Shown: in pieces, positions 7,511-15,408 of the stretch | Layout of the letters: every line of letters starts with the position of its first letter | How positions within the stretch are numbered: the stretch's first letter is position 1 | NCBI RefSeq assembly: GCF_900232995.1 | Contig: NZ_OCVX01000005.1 | Span: forward strand, 62,001 to 126,000 | Origin: Mycobacterium simulans | Lineage (GTDB): Bacteria; Actinomycetota; Actinomycetes; Mycobacteriales; Mycobacteriaceae | Length of the DNA: 64,000 nt | Direction of reading: 5' to 3' | Notes under the pieces: model-generated | Database searches by the model: none | What the model saw: only the letters and a program-made list of their open reading frames with translations | Told to the model about the DNA's origin: nothing | Translations under genes and position numbers: made by a program

Positions 7511-7588
7511 CAGCCTGGCAGTAGTTCCTGGCAGCTTGGTGTCAAGCAGCCCTCCCCTTCGCATCAGGGCGTGTGTCATCATGCGAAG

Positions 7589-8113
7589 ATGCGCCGCTGG
7601 CTGATCGTCCTGTCCACGTTCCTCGTCACCGCCGCGGGCGTCCTTGCAGTGGACATCGCCGCGCCGCGCGCGTGGGCCGGCGACGCGCCCATCGGCCACA
7701 TCGGCGACACGCTGCGGGTAGATACCGGGACCTACGTCGCCGACGTCACCGTCAGCAACGTGGTACCGGTCGACCCTCCGCCCGGCTTCGGCTACACGCG
7801 TAGCGGCGTGCCGGTCAAGAGCTTCCCCGGCAGTTCGGTGGCCCGCGCCGACGTGACGGTCCGCGCGGTCCGGGTGCCCAATTCCTACATCATGGCGACC
7901 AATTTCGCCTTCGACGGCGTCACGCCCTTCGCCGACGCCTACAAACCGCGGCCATGCGATGCACCCGATTGGCTGGACGCCGCGCTGGGGAACGCACCGC
8001 AAGGATCGGTTGTCCGCGGCGGGGTGTACTGGGACGCCTACCGCGACCCGGTCTCCGTTGTCGTCCTGCTGGACCGGAAGACCGGCGAGCACCTTGCGCA
8101 ATGGAATCTTTGA
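7589..8113 (+). CDS. Exported Ala/Val-rich protein (Rv2668-like)
   Basis: A 174-residue protein with an N-terminal signal peptide (MRRWLIVLSTFLVTAAGVLAV...APRAWA-GD). The mature domain is beta-rich (GHIGDTLRVDTGTYVADVTVSNVVPVD, ADVTVRAVRVPNSYIMATNF) and resembles the small immunoglobulin-like exported proteins of mycobacteria (DUF4352/MPT63-like), a comparison made on pattern alone. C-terminal RGGVYWDAYRDPVSVVVLLDRKTGEHLAQW completes it. Two Cys are absent or single, so no structural disulfide is obvious. Start is ATG 7589, giving a proper signal sequence. It overlaps the next gene, a GNAT, by about 20 bases. Confidence 0.8.
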   Translation: MRRWLIVLSTFLVTAAGVLAVDIAAPRAWAGDAPIGHIGDTLRVDTGTYVADVTVSNVVPVDPPPGFGYTRSGVPVKSFPGSSVARADVTVRAVRVPNSYIMATNFAFDGVTPFADAYKPRPCDAPDWLDAALGNAPQGSVVRGGVYWDAYRDPVSVVVLLDRKTGEHLAQWNL

Positions 8114-8654
8114 ACTGACCGTCTACATCGCCACAACGGATTCCGTCGACATCGACGAGCTGGCCGCTGTTGCGGCATGCACCTTTCCCCTGGCGTGTCC
8201 GCCGGGTATTGCCGAAGAGCATGTCTCGTCGTTCATCGACGCCCACCTCTCCCCGACTCGCTTTGTTGCATACCTCAGCGATCCACGGCACGCGGTTATC
8301 ATCGCTCGGCACGACCGCCGAATTATCGGTTACGCCATGCTCATTCGCGATGATTCCGGACACTCCGCCGAGCTTTCCAAGCTGTACGTAGTACCCGACT
8401 TTCACGGCACAAAGACAGCAACCAAACTGATGGACGCTGCGCTGGCCGTCGGAGCCGACTGGGACCTGGACTACGTGTGGCTCGGGGTTAACCAGAAAAA
8501 TCAACGCGCACAACGCTTCTACACCAAGAGTGGCTTTACGATCAACGGCACCAGAACATTTCAACTGGGAACCCATCTCGAGGACGACTACGTCATGCGG
8601 CGGGCGCTCAGACCTGCCGCCGAGTGTCACGCTGACGTGACACTCGGCAGCTAG
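8094..8654 (+). CDS. GNAT family N-acetyltransferase (Rv2669-like)
   Basis: A GNAT-fold protein of up to 186 residues. Motif A is visible in ELSKLYVVPDFHGTKTATKLMDAAL (the acetyl-CoA pyrophosphate loop, here with HGTKTA), followed by the beta5-alpha4 region YVWLGVNQKNQRAQRFYTKSGF, typical of the family. Substrate unknown. The start is uncertain: TTG 8094 is used, which makes the gene overlap the end of the exported protein by 20 bases; no ATG or GTG suits. The last ~12 codons run through a strong inverted repeat (8619-8648), so the terminator appears to have been absorbed into the coding end. Confidence 0.75.
   Translation: MRNGIFELTVYIATTDSVDIDELAAVAACTFPLACPPGIAEEHVSSFIDAHLSPTRFVAYLSDPRHAVIIARHDRRIIGYAMLIRDDSGHSAELSKLYVVPDFHGTKTATKLMDAALAVGADWDLDYVWLGVNQKNQRAQRFYTKSGFTINGTRTFQLGTHLEDDYVMRRALRPAAECHADVTLGS
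8619..8648. terminator. Bidirectional hairpin terminator
   Basis: A perfect inverted repeat with 13-bp arms, GCCGAGTGTCACG (8619-8631) and CGTGACACTCGGC (8636-8648), closed by a CTGA loop. It lies at the convergent ends of the GNAT gene and the ZapE gene. A second, shorter palindrome of the same wording (TCACGCCAGCGTGA, 8657-8670) follows directly. No U tract is present, as is usual for mycobacterial terminators. Confidence 0.65.
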
Positions 8655-8656
8655 GG

Positions 8657-9682
8657 TCACGCCAGCGTGACACTCGTAAGCGCCAATAGCCGGGAAGTGG
8701 CCCGCAGATACTTCTTTCGGTAGCCACCGGCCAGCATTTCCTCGCTGAAAATCGTGTCCAACTTCGCCCCGGAAGCCACCACCGGGATGCCGGCGTCATA
8801 CAGCCGATCGGTCAGCGACACCAGCCGCAGCGCAACGTTCTGGTCGTCGATGCCGTGCACACCGGTCAAGAACACCGCGGTCACACCCTCGATGAGGGTC
8901 AGATACCGCGACGGATGCATGGTGGCCAGGTGTGCGCACAGCGCATCGAAGTCGTCGAAAGTCGCCCCCGGCACGCCGGCGGCGCGCTCGGCCACTTCCT
9001 CGTCCGACAACGGCTGCGGCGCCGGCGGTAGGTCGCGGTGCCGGTAATCCGGCCCTTCGATCCGCACGGTGGTGAAAATCCTTGCCAGCGTGTTGATTTC
9101 GCGCAGAAAATCCTGGGCGGCAAACCGGCCCTCGCCGAGCTGTTCGGGCAGCGTATTGGAGGTGGCCGCCACCGAAACACCCCGCTCGACCAGCATCGAG
9201 AGCATCCGCGAGATCAACGTGGTGTTGCCCGGATCGTCCAGCTCGAACTCGTCGATGCACACCGCCGTGTAGTCGGCCAGCAGGTCGATGCATTCGACGA
9301 AGCCGAACACCCCGGCCAGCTGGGTCAGCTCCCCAAATGTCGCAAACGCCTTGGGATGCGGCGGTGCGTCGGGCAGCTGGTAATAGGCCGACGCCAGCAG
9401 GTGCGTCTTGCCTACCCCGAATCCGCCGTCGAGATACAGTCCGACACCCGGGAGCACCTCCCGCCTGGCGAAAAGTTTCTTGCGCCCGGCGCGCCGCTCG
9501 ACGGCTCGCCGGCAGAACTCCTGGCAGGCCGCGACCGCGGCAGCCTGGGTGGGTTCGGCGGGGTCGGGTTGATACGTCGCGAAGCTCACCTTCGCGAACG
9601 TTGGGGGCGGCCGTAGTTGGGCGATCAGCCGCTCCGGTGACACCGTCGGATAGCGATCCACCAGGCGACCGACCCCGTGCAT
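8657..9682 (-). CDS. ZapE/AFG1-like AAA ATPase (Rv2670c-like)
   Basis: A 341-residue P-loop ATPase of the AFG1/ZapE family. Walker A is GLYLDGGFGVGKTHLL, Walker B is YTAVCIDEFELDDPGN, and sensor-like VAATSNTLPEQLGEGRF follows; the C-terminal half (SRYLTLIEGVTAVFLTGVHGIDDQNVALRLVSLTDRLYDAGIPVV) is characteristic of this family. ZapE in Escherichia coli acts at the division ring and AFG1 in mitochondria acts in protein quality control; the mycobacterial role is unknown. I prefer ATG 9682 because RYPTVSPERLIAQL then sits right at the N-terminus and a TACAGT element lies 6 bases upstream; a longer start at 9718 would overlap the divergent reductase's ATG. Confidence 0.85.
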   Translation of the reverse strand: MHGVGRLVDRYPTVSPERLIAQLRPPPTFAKVSFATYQPDPAEPTQAAAVAACQEFCRRAVERRAGRKKLFARREVLPGVGLYLDGGFGVGKTHLLASAYYQLPDAPPHPKAFATFGELTQLAGVFGFVECIDLLADYTAVCIDEFELDDPGNTTLISRMLSMLVERGVSVAATSNTLPEQLGEGRFAAQDFLREINTLARIFTTVRIEGPDYRHRDLPPAPQPLSDEEVAERAAGVPGATFDDFDALCAHLATMHPSRYLTLIEGVTAVFLTGVHGIDDQNVALRLVSLTDRLYDAGIPVVASGAKLDTIFSEEMLAGGYRKKYLRATSRLLALTSVTLA

Positions 9683-9716
9683 GCAGGCACTGTAGCGGCG
9701 TGTTGCAATCAAGTTC

Positions 9717-10499
9717 ATGCCCGACTCTCAAGTAGGCGGGGCCGCCGAGCCGGCACTGACGCTGCTCGGATCCGAGCGCGAACTCGACGACGGCGAACTC
9801 TCCCAGCTCTACGGCTATCCGGAGCGACGCAACGGCGCCTGGCTGCGGGCGAATTTCATCACCAGCCTCGACGGCGGCGCTACCGCCGACGGCACCAGCG
9901 GCGCGCTGGCCGGTCCGGGCGACAGATTCGTCTTCAACCTGCTGCGCGAACTCGCCGACGTCATCCTGGTCGGCGCGGGCACCGTACGCATCGAGGGTTA
10001 CTCCGGCGCACACCTGAGCGTCGCCCAGCGCCAACGGCGACAGGCCCGGGAGCAAAGCGAAGTACCGCAACTGGCGATCGTCACCAAGTCGGGTCAACTC
10101 GACCGCGACCTTGGCGTATTCACCCGGACCGAGGTGCCACCGTTGGTGCTCACGTGTGCGGCGTCCGCCGACGAGATGGGCCGTCGCCTCGCCGGCGCCG
10201 CCGAGGTAATCGACTGCTCAGGCGACGATCCCGGCAGGGTCGACGAGGTGGCGGTGCTGGCGTGCCTGTCGGCTCGCGGCCTATCCCGCATCCTGACCGA
10301 AGGTGGGCCGATGCTGCTCGGCTCGTTCATTGACCGCGGCATGCTCGACGAGCTCTGCCTGACGATCGCACCTTTGGTCGTCGGCGGCCTGGCTCGACGC
10401 ATCGCGACGGGCCCCGGGCAGCTGCTGAGTCGGATGCGCTGTGCGCACGTCCTCACCGACGATGCCGGTTACCTATACACCCGTTACGTCAAGACCTAA
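9717..10499 (+). CDS. ribD: RibD C-terminal/dihydrofolate-reductase-like protein (Rv2671)
   Basis: A 260-residue protein with the RibD reductase (DHFR-like) fold: NFITSLDGGATADG (~45-58), NLLRELADVILVGAGTVRIEGY (~74-95), VTKSGQLDRD, then ILTEGGPMLLGSFIDRGMLDELCLTIAPLVVGG (~197-229), which is the NADPH-binding end. It lacks the N-terminal CMP/dCMP deaminase domain of bifunctional RibD. The M. tuberculosis counterpart, Rv2671, has been reported to have dihydrofolate reductase activity and to affect para-aminosalicylate susceptibility when overexpressed. The ATG at 9717 starts one base inside the alternative start of the divergent ZapE gene, so promoters for the two overlap. Confidence 0.88.
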   Translation: MPDSQVGGAAEPALTLLGSERELDDGELSQLYGYPERRNGAWLRANFITSLDGGATADGTSGALAGPGDRFVFNLLRELADVILVGAGTVRIEGYSGAHLSVAQRQRRQAREQSEVPQLAIVTKSGQLDRDLGVFTRTEVPPLVLTCAASADEMGRRLAGAAEVIDCSGDDPGRVDEVAVLACLSARGLSRILTEGGPMLLGSFIDRGMLDELCLTIAPLVVGGLARRIATGPGQLLSRMRCAHVLTDDAGYLYTRYVKT

Positions 10500-10592
10500 C
10501 CGAATTGCCCGGGCCGGGCGGGCCGAATTGCCCGGCTTCTCCTCGGGCCTCTGCACGGCCCGCATCGTCGCCGCACGGCTACTGTGGTCGGC

Positions 10593-12152
10593 ATGAGTCG
10601 GCACATCAGGTCCGCCACGATCCTGTTCGCGGTCACCACAGTGCTGACCGGCTGCGTCCCGGTCTTTGGCGCCGACCCGCGTTTCGCCACCAACTCCGGC
10701 GCTAAACCGCAAGGCGCGGCCACCACCACACCGCCGCCCAGCGGTCCGCCGCCGATCGCAGCACCCAAGAACGACTTGTCGTGGCGCGATTGCACCTCGC
10801 GGGTCACCGCGGACGCTGGAGTCCCCGCCGCACCGGGCATCAAGCTCGAATGCGCCAGCTACGACGCCGACCTCGATCCGGTCAACGGTGGATCCGCGAC
10901 GGTGAGCATCGGCGTGGTACGCGCCCGCTCGAGTCAGACCCCGAAGGATGCGGGGCCGCTCGTCTTCACCACGGGCTCGGATCTGCCGTCGTCGACGCAG
11001 TTGCCGGTCTGGCTGTCGCATGCCGGCGCCGACGTCCTCAAAAGTCACCCCATCGTCGCCGTCGACCGCCGCGGCATGGGCATGTCGAGCCCGATCGACT
11101 GCCGCGACCACTTCGACCGTGAAGACATGCGCGACCAAGCGCAGTTCCAATCCGGCGACGATCCGGTGGCCAACCTCTCCGAAATCTCCAATACCGCCAC
11201 AACCAACTGCACCGACGCCCTCTCCCCTGGCGAGTCCGCCTACGACAACCAACATGCCGCCTCGGACATCGAACGACTGCGCAACCTCTGGGATGTTCCC
11301 GCGCTGGCGTTGGTCGGCATCGGCAACGGCACCCAGGTGGCGCTGGCCTACGCGGGATCGCGCCCCGACAAGGTGGCCAGACTGATCCTGGACTCCCCGG
11401 TTGCGTTGGGAGTCAACGCCGAAGCTGCCGCCGAGCAACAGGTCAAGGGCCAGCAGGCGGCGCTTGACGCGTTTGCTGCGCAATGCATCGCGGTGAACTG
11501 CGCATTGGGCCCCGACCCGAAGGGCGCGGTCAGCGCGTTGCTGTCCGACGCCCGGTCCGGCAAAGCGCCCGGCCGCGCCTCGGTGGCGTCCATCGCCAAT
11601 GCCATCACCACGGCACTGGGCTTTCCCACCGGCGACCGCATCAGCACCACCACGAATCTGGCCAATGCGCTGGCGGCCGCCCGGTCGGGTGACATCAATC
11701 CGCTGTCCAACCTGATCAACCGCGCCGACGCCACCGAAGACACCGACGGCCAGTTCGTCAGCGTCTGCAGCGACGCGGTCAACCGCCCCACCCCGGACCG
11801 GGTTCGTGAGCTGGTTGTCGCATGGGCCAAGCTTTACCCCCAGTTCGGCACGGTCGCGGCGCTCAACCTCGTCAAATGCGTGCACTGGCCCAGCAGTTCA
11901 CCCGCCCAAGCGCCCAAGCAACTCAAGGTCGACGTGCTGTTACTCGGTGTGCAAAACGATCCCATCGTCGGCAACGAGGGCGTCGCAGCGACGGCGGCGA
12001 CCGTGATCAACGCGAACGCCGCCAGCAAGCGGGTGATGTGGCAGGGCATCGGGCACGGCGCCAGCATCTATTCGTCATGCACGGTGCCGCCACTGGTCGG
12101 TTATTTGGACTCCGGCAAGCTGCCCGGCACCGACACCTACTGTCCCGCCTGA
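10593..12152 (+). CDS. Lipoprotein alpha/beta-hydrolase homologue without nucleophile Ser (Rv2672-like)
   Basis: A 519-residue TAP/SlpE-type S33 family protein. Residues ~1-25 form a lipoprotein signal (VTTVLTGC lipobox), and a Pro/Thr-rich linker follows. The hydrolase domain shows TTGSDLPSS and VDRRGMGMSSPIDC (oxyanion and substrate loops). The nucleophile elbow reads GIGNGTQVALAYA where relatives have G-[IV]-S-Y-G-T; the codon is GGC, Gly. The Asp (VQNDPIV) and His (GIGHGASIYSSC) positions remain. The protein is therefore predicted to be a non-catalytic or altered homologue on the cell surface. The start is ATG 10593, 7 bases after a TACTGT hexamer (10580-10585), consistent with a leaderless message. 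Confidence 0.85.
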   Translation: MSRHIRSATILFAVTTVLTGCVPVFGADPRFATNSGAKPQGAATTTPPPSGPPPIAAPKNDLSWRDCTSRVTADAGVPAAPGIKLECASYDADLDPVNGGSATVSIGVVRARSSQTPKDAGPLVFTTGSDLPSSTQLPVWLSHAGADVLKSHPIVAVDRRGMGMSSPIDCRDHFDREDMRDQAQFQSGDDPVANLSEISNTATTNCTDALSPGESAYDNQHAASDIERLRNLWDVPALALVGIGNGTQVALAYAGSRPDKVARLILDSPVALGVNAEAAAEQQVKGQQAALDAFAAQCIAVNCALGPDPKGAVSALLSDARSGKAPGRASVASIANAITTALGFPTGDRISTTTNLANALAAARSGDINPLSNLINRADATEDTDGQFVSVCSDAVNRPTPDRVRELVVAWAKLYPQFGTVAALNLVKCVHWPSSSPAQAPKQLKVDVLLLGVQNDPIVGNEGVAATAATVINANAASKRVMWQGIGHGASIYSSCTVPPLVGYLDSGKLPGTDTYCPA

Positions 12153-12174
12153 TAGTTGGTGAGCGGGCGCGCCG

Positions 12175-13461
12175 GTGTACGGTGCGCTGGTGACGGCAGT
12201 TGACTCGACCCAAGCCGGCCGGCGCGAATCCCTGCTGGCCGCATTCCGTCCCCCCACCGGTCCCCCGACAACGGCAGCGATCCTGCGAGCCGTGTTATGG
12301 CCGGCAGCAATCCTGTCGGTGCTGCACCGCAGCATCGTGCTCACGACCAACGGCAACATCACCGACGATTTCAAGCCGGTCTACCGCGCGGTCCTGAACT
12401 TCCGGCACGGCTGGGACATTTACAACGAGCACTTCGACTACGTCGACCCGCACTACCTGTACCCGCCCGGTGGCACGCTGCTGATGGCGCCGTTCGGCTA
12501 CCTGCCGTTCGCGCCGTCGCGCTACCTGTTCATCTCGATCAATACCCTGGCCATCCTGGTCGCCGCATACCTTTTGCTGCGGATGTTCAACTTCACGCTG
12601 TCCTCGGTGGCCGCGCCCGCGCTGATTCTGGCCATGTTCTGCACCGAGACCGTGACCAATACCTTGGTGTTCACCAACATCAACGGCTGCATCCTGCTGT
12701 TGGAGGTGTTGTTTCTGCGTTGGCTGCTGGACGGCAGCGTTAGTCGACAGTGGTGGGCCGGGCTGGCCATTGGGCTGACGCTGGTGCTCAAACCCCTACT
12801 CGGTCCCCTGCTGTTACTGCCGCTGCTGAACCGCCAATGGCGGGCGCTGGTGGCCGCCCTCGTCGTCCCGATCGTCATCAACCTGGCCGCGCTGCCACTG
12901 GTGAGCCACCCGATGGACTTCTTCACCCGCACCCTGCCCTACATCCTGGGCACCCGCGACTACTTCAACAGCTCGATCCAGGGCAATGGCCTCTACTTCG
13001 GCCTGCCCACCTGGCTGATTGTGGCGCTGCGGCTGCTGTTCACGGCGATCGCATTCGGCGCCTTATGGCTGCTGTATCGCTACTACCGCACCCGCGATCC
13101 CCTGTTCTGGTTCGCCACCTCGTCGGGCGTGCTGCTGCTGTGGTCATGGCTGGTCATGTCGCTGGCCCAGGGCTACTACTCGATGATGCTGTTCCCGTTC
13201 CTGATGACGGTCGTGCTGCCCAACTCGGTGATCCGCAACTGGCCGGCGTGGCTAGGCATTTACGGCTTCATGACGCTGGACCGTTGGCTGCTCTTCCATT
13301 GGATGAGGTGGGGCCGGGCCCTGGAGTACCTGAAGATCACGTATGGCTGGTCACTGCTGCTGATCGTGATCTTCAGCGTGCTCTACTTTCGCTATCTGGA
13401 CGCGAAGGCGGAGAACCGGTTGGATAGCGGCTTAGATCCCACCTGGCTCCGGCGTGGCTGA
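12175..13461 (+). CDS. aftC: Alpha-(1->3)-arabinofuranosyltransferase AftC
   Basis: A 428-residue polytopic GT-C glycosyltransferase. AftC uses decaprenylphosphoryl-arabinose to add alpha-1,3 branches to arabinogalactan and lipoarabinomannan, acting on the outer face of the membrane. The first extracytoplasmic loop carries the catalytic acidic motif (NGNITDDFKPVYRAV, ~60-75) followed by the signature HFDYVDPHYLYPPGGTLLMAPFG. About ten hydrophobic helices follow, ending YFRYLDAKAENRL. The start GTG 12175 follows the family; a second GTG at 12190 preceded by TACGGT at 12178-12183 could be a leaderless alternative. Sequence differs at many positions from my memory of the M. tuberculosis protein. 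Confidence 0.93.
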   Translation: MYGALVTAVDSTQAGRRESLLAAFRPPTGPPTTAAILRAVLWPAAILSVLHRSIVLTTNGNITDDFKPVYRAVLNFRHGWDIYNEHFDYVDPHYLYPPGGTLLMAPFGYLPFAPSRYLFISINTLAILVAAYLLLRMFNFTLSSVAAPALILAMFCTETVTNTLVFTNINGCILLLEVLFLRWLLDGSVSRQWWAGLAIGLTLVLKPLLGPLLLLPLLNRQWRALVAALVVPIVINLAALPLVSHPMDFFTRTLPYILGTRDYFNSSIQGNGLYFGLPTWLIVALRLLFTAIAFGALWLLYRYYRTRDPLFWFATSSGVLLLWSWLVMSLAQGYYSMMLFPFLMTVVLPNSVIRNWPAWLGIYGFMTLDRWLLFHWMRWGRALEYLKITYGWSLLLIVIFSVLYFRYLDAKAENRLDSGLDPTWLRRG

Positions 13462-13486
13462 CTGCCGGGCGCGCTAGCGTAGACGC

Positions 13487-13894
13487 ATGACCCCCAAGCT
13501 GCAGCTCACCGACGACGAGTGGCGTAAGAAGCTCACCCCGCAGGAATTCGAGGTGCTGCGCCAAGCTGGCACCGAGCGGCCGTTCACCGGCGAGTACACC
13601 GACACCAACATCCAGGGCATCTACCAATGCCGGGCCTGTGGAGCCGAATTGTTCCGCAGCACAGAGAAATTCGAATCCCATTGCGGCTGGCCGTCGTTCT
13701 TCGACCCGGCGAACTCAAAGGCGGTGTTCCTGCGCGCTGACTACTCGCTGGGCGTGAAGCGCACCGAGGTGTTGTGCGCGAACTGCGACAGCCACCTGGG
13801 CCACGTGTTCGAGGGTGAGGGCTACCCCACGCCAACCGACAAGCGCTACTGCATCAACTCCATTTCGCTGCGACTGGTCCCCGGCAGCGTGTAG
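13487..13894 (+). CDS. msrB: Peptide methionine-(R)-S-oxide reductase MsrB
   Basis: A 135-residue MsrB that repairs Met-R-sulfoxide in proteins. Zinc ligands are the two CxxC pairs QCRAC (C48, C51) and LCANC (C97, C100). The catalytic Cys is C122 in RYCINSIS, and CGWPSFFDP and HLGHVFEGEG are the active-site signatures. Full length for the family and without a signal peptide, so cytosolic. TAGCGT at 13475-13480 stands 6 bases before the ATG and there is no ribosome-binding site, pointing to a leaderless start. It is 26 bases after aftC. Confidence 0.95.
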   Translation: MTPKLQLTDDEWRKKLTPQEFEVLRQAGTERPFTGEYTDTNIQGIYQCRACGAELFRSTEKFESHCGWPSFFDPANSKAVFLRADYSLGVKRTEVLCANCDSHLGHVFEGEGYPTPTDKRYCINSISLRLVPGSV

Positions 13895-13895
13895 C

Positions 13896-13956
13896 GCCGA
13901 GCCTGTAATTCTGCAGGTGTCTACTCGCACTTTGTCTGCAGAATTACAGCTTCGGC
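13896..13956. terminator. Convergent terminator hairpin between msrB and methyltransferase
   Basis: Perfect 14-bp arms CTGTAATTCTGCAG (13903-13916) and CTGCAGAATTACAG (13936-13949) with a 19-base loop. Flanking GCCGA and TCGGC extend the stem imperfectly. It sits exactly in the 67-base gap between two convergent genes, so it likely stops transcription from both sides. Confidence 0.65.
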
Positions 13957-13961
13957 GAAAC

Positions 13962-14711
13962 TCAATCCACCCGGGTAGCGTGCACTTCCCAAAACGGGGC
14001 GTGCACCCGACCGTTGACCAGCCACGGTTCCATCGCCCGGAACCGTTCCAGCACGGACTGCACCCGATCGGCCATGTCTGGATTTCGCGCGGCCATCATC
14101 TCGAATGTCTCGACGCTCATATTGATCTGGTAGGTGGTCGGTCCCAGGTAGGTGATCTCCCAGCCGCCCAGCGGGAGCACCTGACGAAAGTCGTCCTCAG
14201 ACAACGACCGCGGCATGCTGAACCCGTTGACGTTGTGTGCGCCGAACTCGAACATGTAGAGCCGCGCTCCCGGCTTGGTAGCCCGCCGCAGCGCCTGCAC
14301 GTAGGACTTCTGTAGCTCGGGCTCGGTGCTGAAGGTGTGGTAGAAGGCGCAGTCGACGACGGTGTCGAACCGGCCGTCCAGCCCGTCCAGCTTGGTCGCG
14401 TCGGCCACCTGGAAGTCCACCGAGACGCCGGCTTTCTGCGCGTTGGCTTGGGCGCGTTCGATAGCCCCCGCCGATCCGTCGACGCCGGTGGCCGAATAGC
14501 CCTTGGATGCGTAGTAGATCGCGTGGTGCCCCGGCCCAGTACCTGGGTCGAGCACCTCGCCTCGGATCGCGCCCAGCGCGACTAGCTGCTGGACCACCGG
14601 CTGGGGGCCGCCGATGTCCCACGGCGTGGCGGAGGGCAACCCGTAAGACAGCCGCTCGTCGCGATACATCTCCTCGAAACGGGTCGGATCGCCCGGGTCA
14701 AATTGGGTCAT
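13962..14711 (-). CDS. SAM-dependent methyltransferase (Rv2675c-like)
   Basis: A 249-residue class I methyltransferase. The SAM-binding glycine loop is EVLDPGTGPGHHAIYYA (~52-68), the acidic end of beta2 is TGVDGSAGAI, and motif IV is FDTVVDCAFYHTFS. It resembles the thiopurine/halide methyltransferase-like group, but the substrate is unknown. Its ATG overlaps the hemQ stop by 4 bases, making it the last gene of the hemE-hemY-hemQ operon. A role linked to heme or to detoxification is an inference from that position only. Confidence 0.85.
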   Translation of the reverse strand: MTQFDPGDPTRFEEMYRDERLSYGLPSATPWDIGGPQPVVQQLVALGAIRGEVLDPGTGPGHHAIYYASKGYSATGVDGSAGAIERAQANAQKAGVSVDFQVADATKLDGLDGRFDTVVDCAFYHTFSTEPELQKSYVQALRRATKPGARLYMFEFGAHNVNGFSMPRSLSEDDFRQVLPLGGWEITYLGPTTYQINMSVETFEMMAARNPDMADRVQSVLERFRAMEPWLVNGRVHAPFWEVHATRVD

Positions 14712-15403
14712 GGCAGCGAACTCACCAACTGCTCCACCGGCACCCGCGGCCCGGTGAAAAACGGCGTCTCAGCACGGGTATGCCGGCGGGCGTCGGTGGC
14801 CCGCAGTTCCCGCATCAGGTCGACGATGCGGTCCAGTTCCGGGGCCTCGAAGGCCAGGATCCACTCGTAGTCGCCGAGCGCGAACGCCGGCACCGTGTTG
14901 GCCCGGACGTCTTTGTATTCGCGGGCCGCCATACCGTGTTCGGCGAGCATGCGGCGGCGTTCCTCGTCGGGCAGCAGGTACCACTCGTAGGACCGCACAA
15001 ACGGGTACACGCAGACGTAGGCGCCGGGCTCTTCACCGGCCAGAAACGCCGGGATGTGGCTCTTGTTGAACTCGGCCGGCCGGTGCAGGGCCACACTGCT
15101 CCACACGGGCGAGCAAGCCCGCCCCAGGGTGGTGGTGCGCCGGAAGTCGGCGTAGGTGGCCTGCAGCGCTTCGACACGCTCGGCGTGGGTCCAGATCATG
15201 AAGTCGGCATCCGCGCGCAGGCCCGCGACGTCGTAGAGGCCGCGCACCACGACGCCGCGTTCCTCTTGCCGCTTGAAAAACGTGGCCGCATCGTCGATCA
15301 CAGCGCCGCGCTCGTCGCCGAGCGCTCCGGCCCGCACCGAGAACACCGAGAACATCAGATAGCGAAGCGTCGAGTTCAGGGCGTCATAGTCGAGTTTGGC
15401 CAT
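14708..15403 (-). CDS. hemQ: Coproheme decarboxylase HemQ (chlorite dismutase family)
   Basis: A 231-residue HemQ/ChdC. It decarboxylates Fe-coproporphyrin III to protoheme with H2O2, the last step of the coproporphyrin-dependent route used by Actinobacteria. Family landmarks are YLMFSVFSV at ~15-23, the WTHAERVEALQ segment, and the YPFVRSYEWYLLP block (~133-145) that contains the active-site tyrosine region. Cytosolic. The gene lies directly after hemY (5 bases) in the heme operon and is coupled to the downstream methyltransferase. Confidence 0.93.
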   Translation of the reverse strand: MAKLDYDALNSTLRYLMFSVFSVRAGALGDERGAVIDDAATFFKRQEERGVVVRGLYDVAGLRADADFMIWTHAERVEALQATYADFRRTTTLGRACSPVWSSVALHRPAEFNKSHIPAFLAGEEPGAYVCVYPFVRSYEWYLLPDEERRRMLAEHGMAAREYKDVRANTVPAFALGDYEWILAFEAPELDRIVDLMRELRATDARRHTRAETPFFTGPRVPVEQLVSSLP

Positions 15404-15408
15404 GAAAC

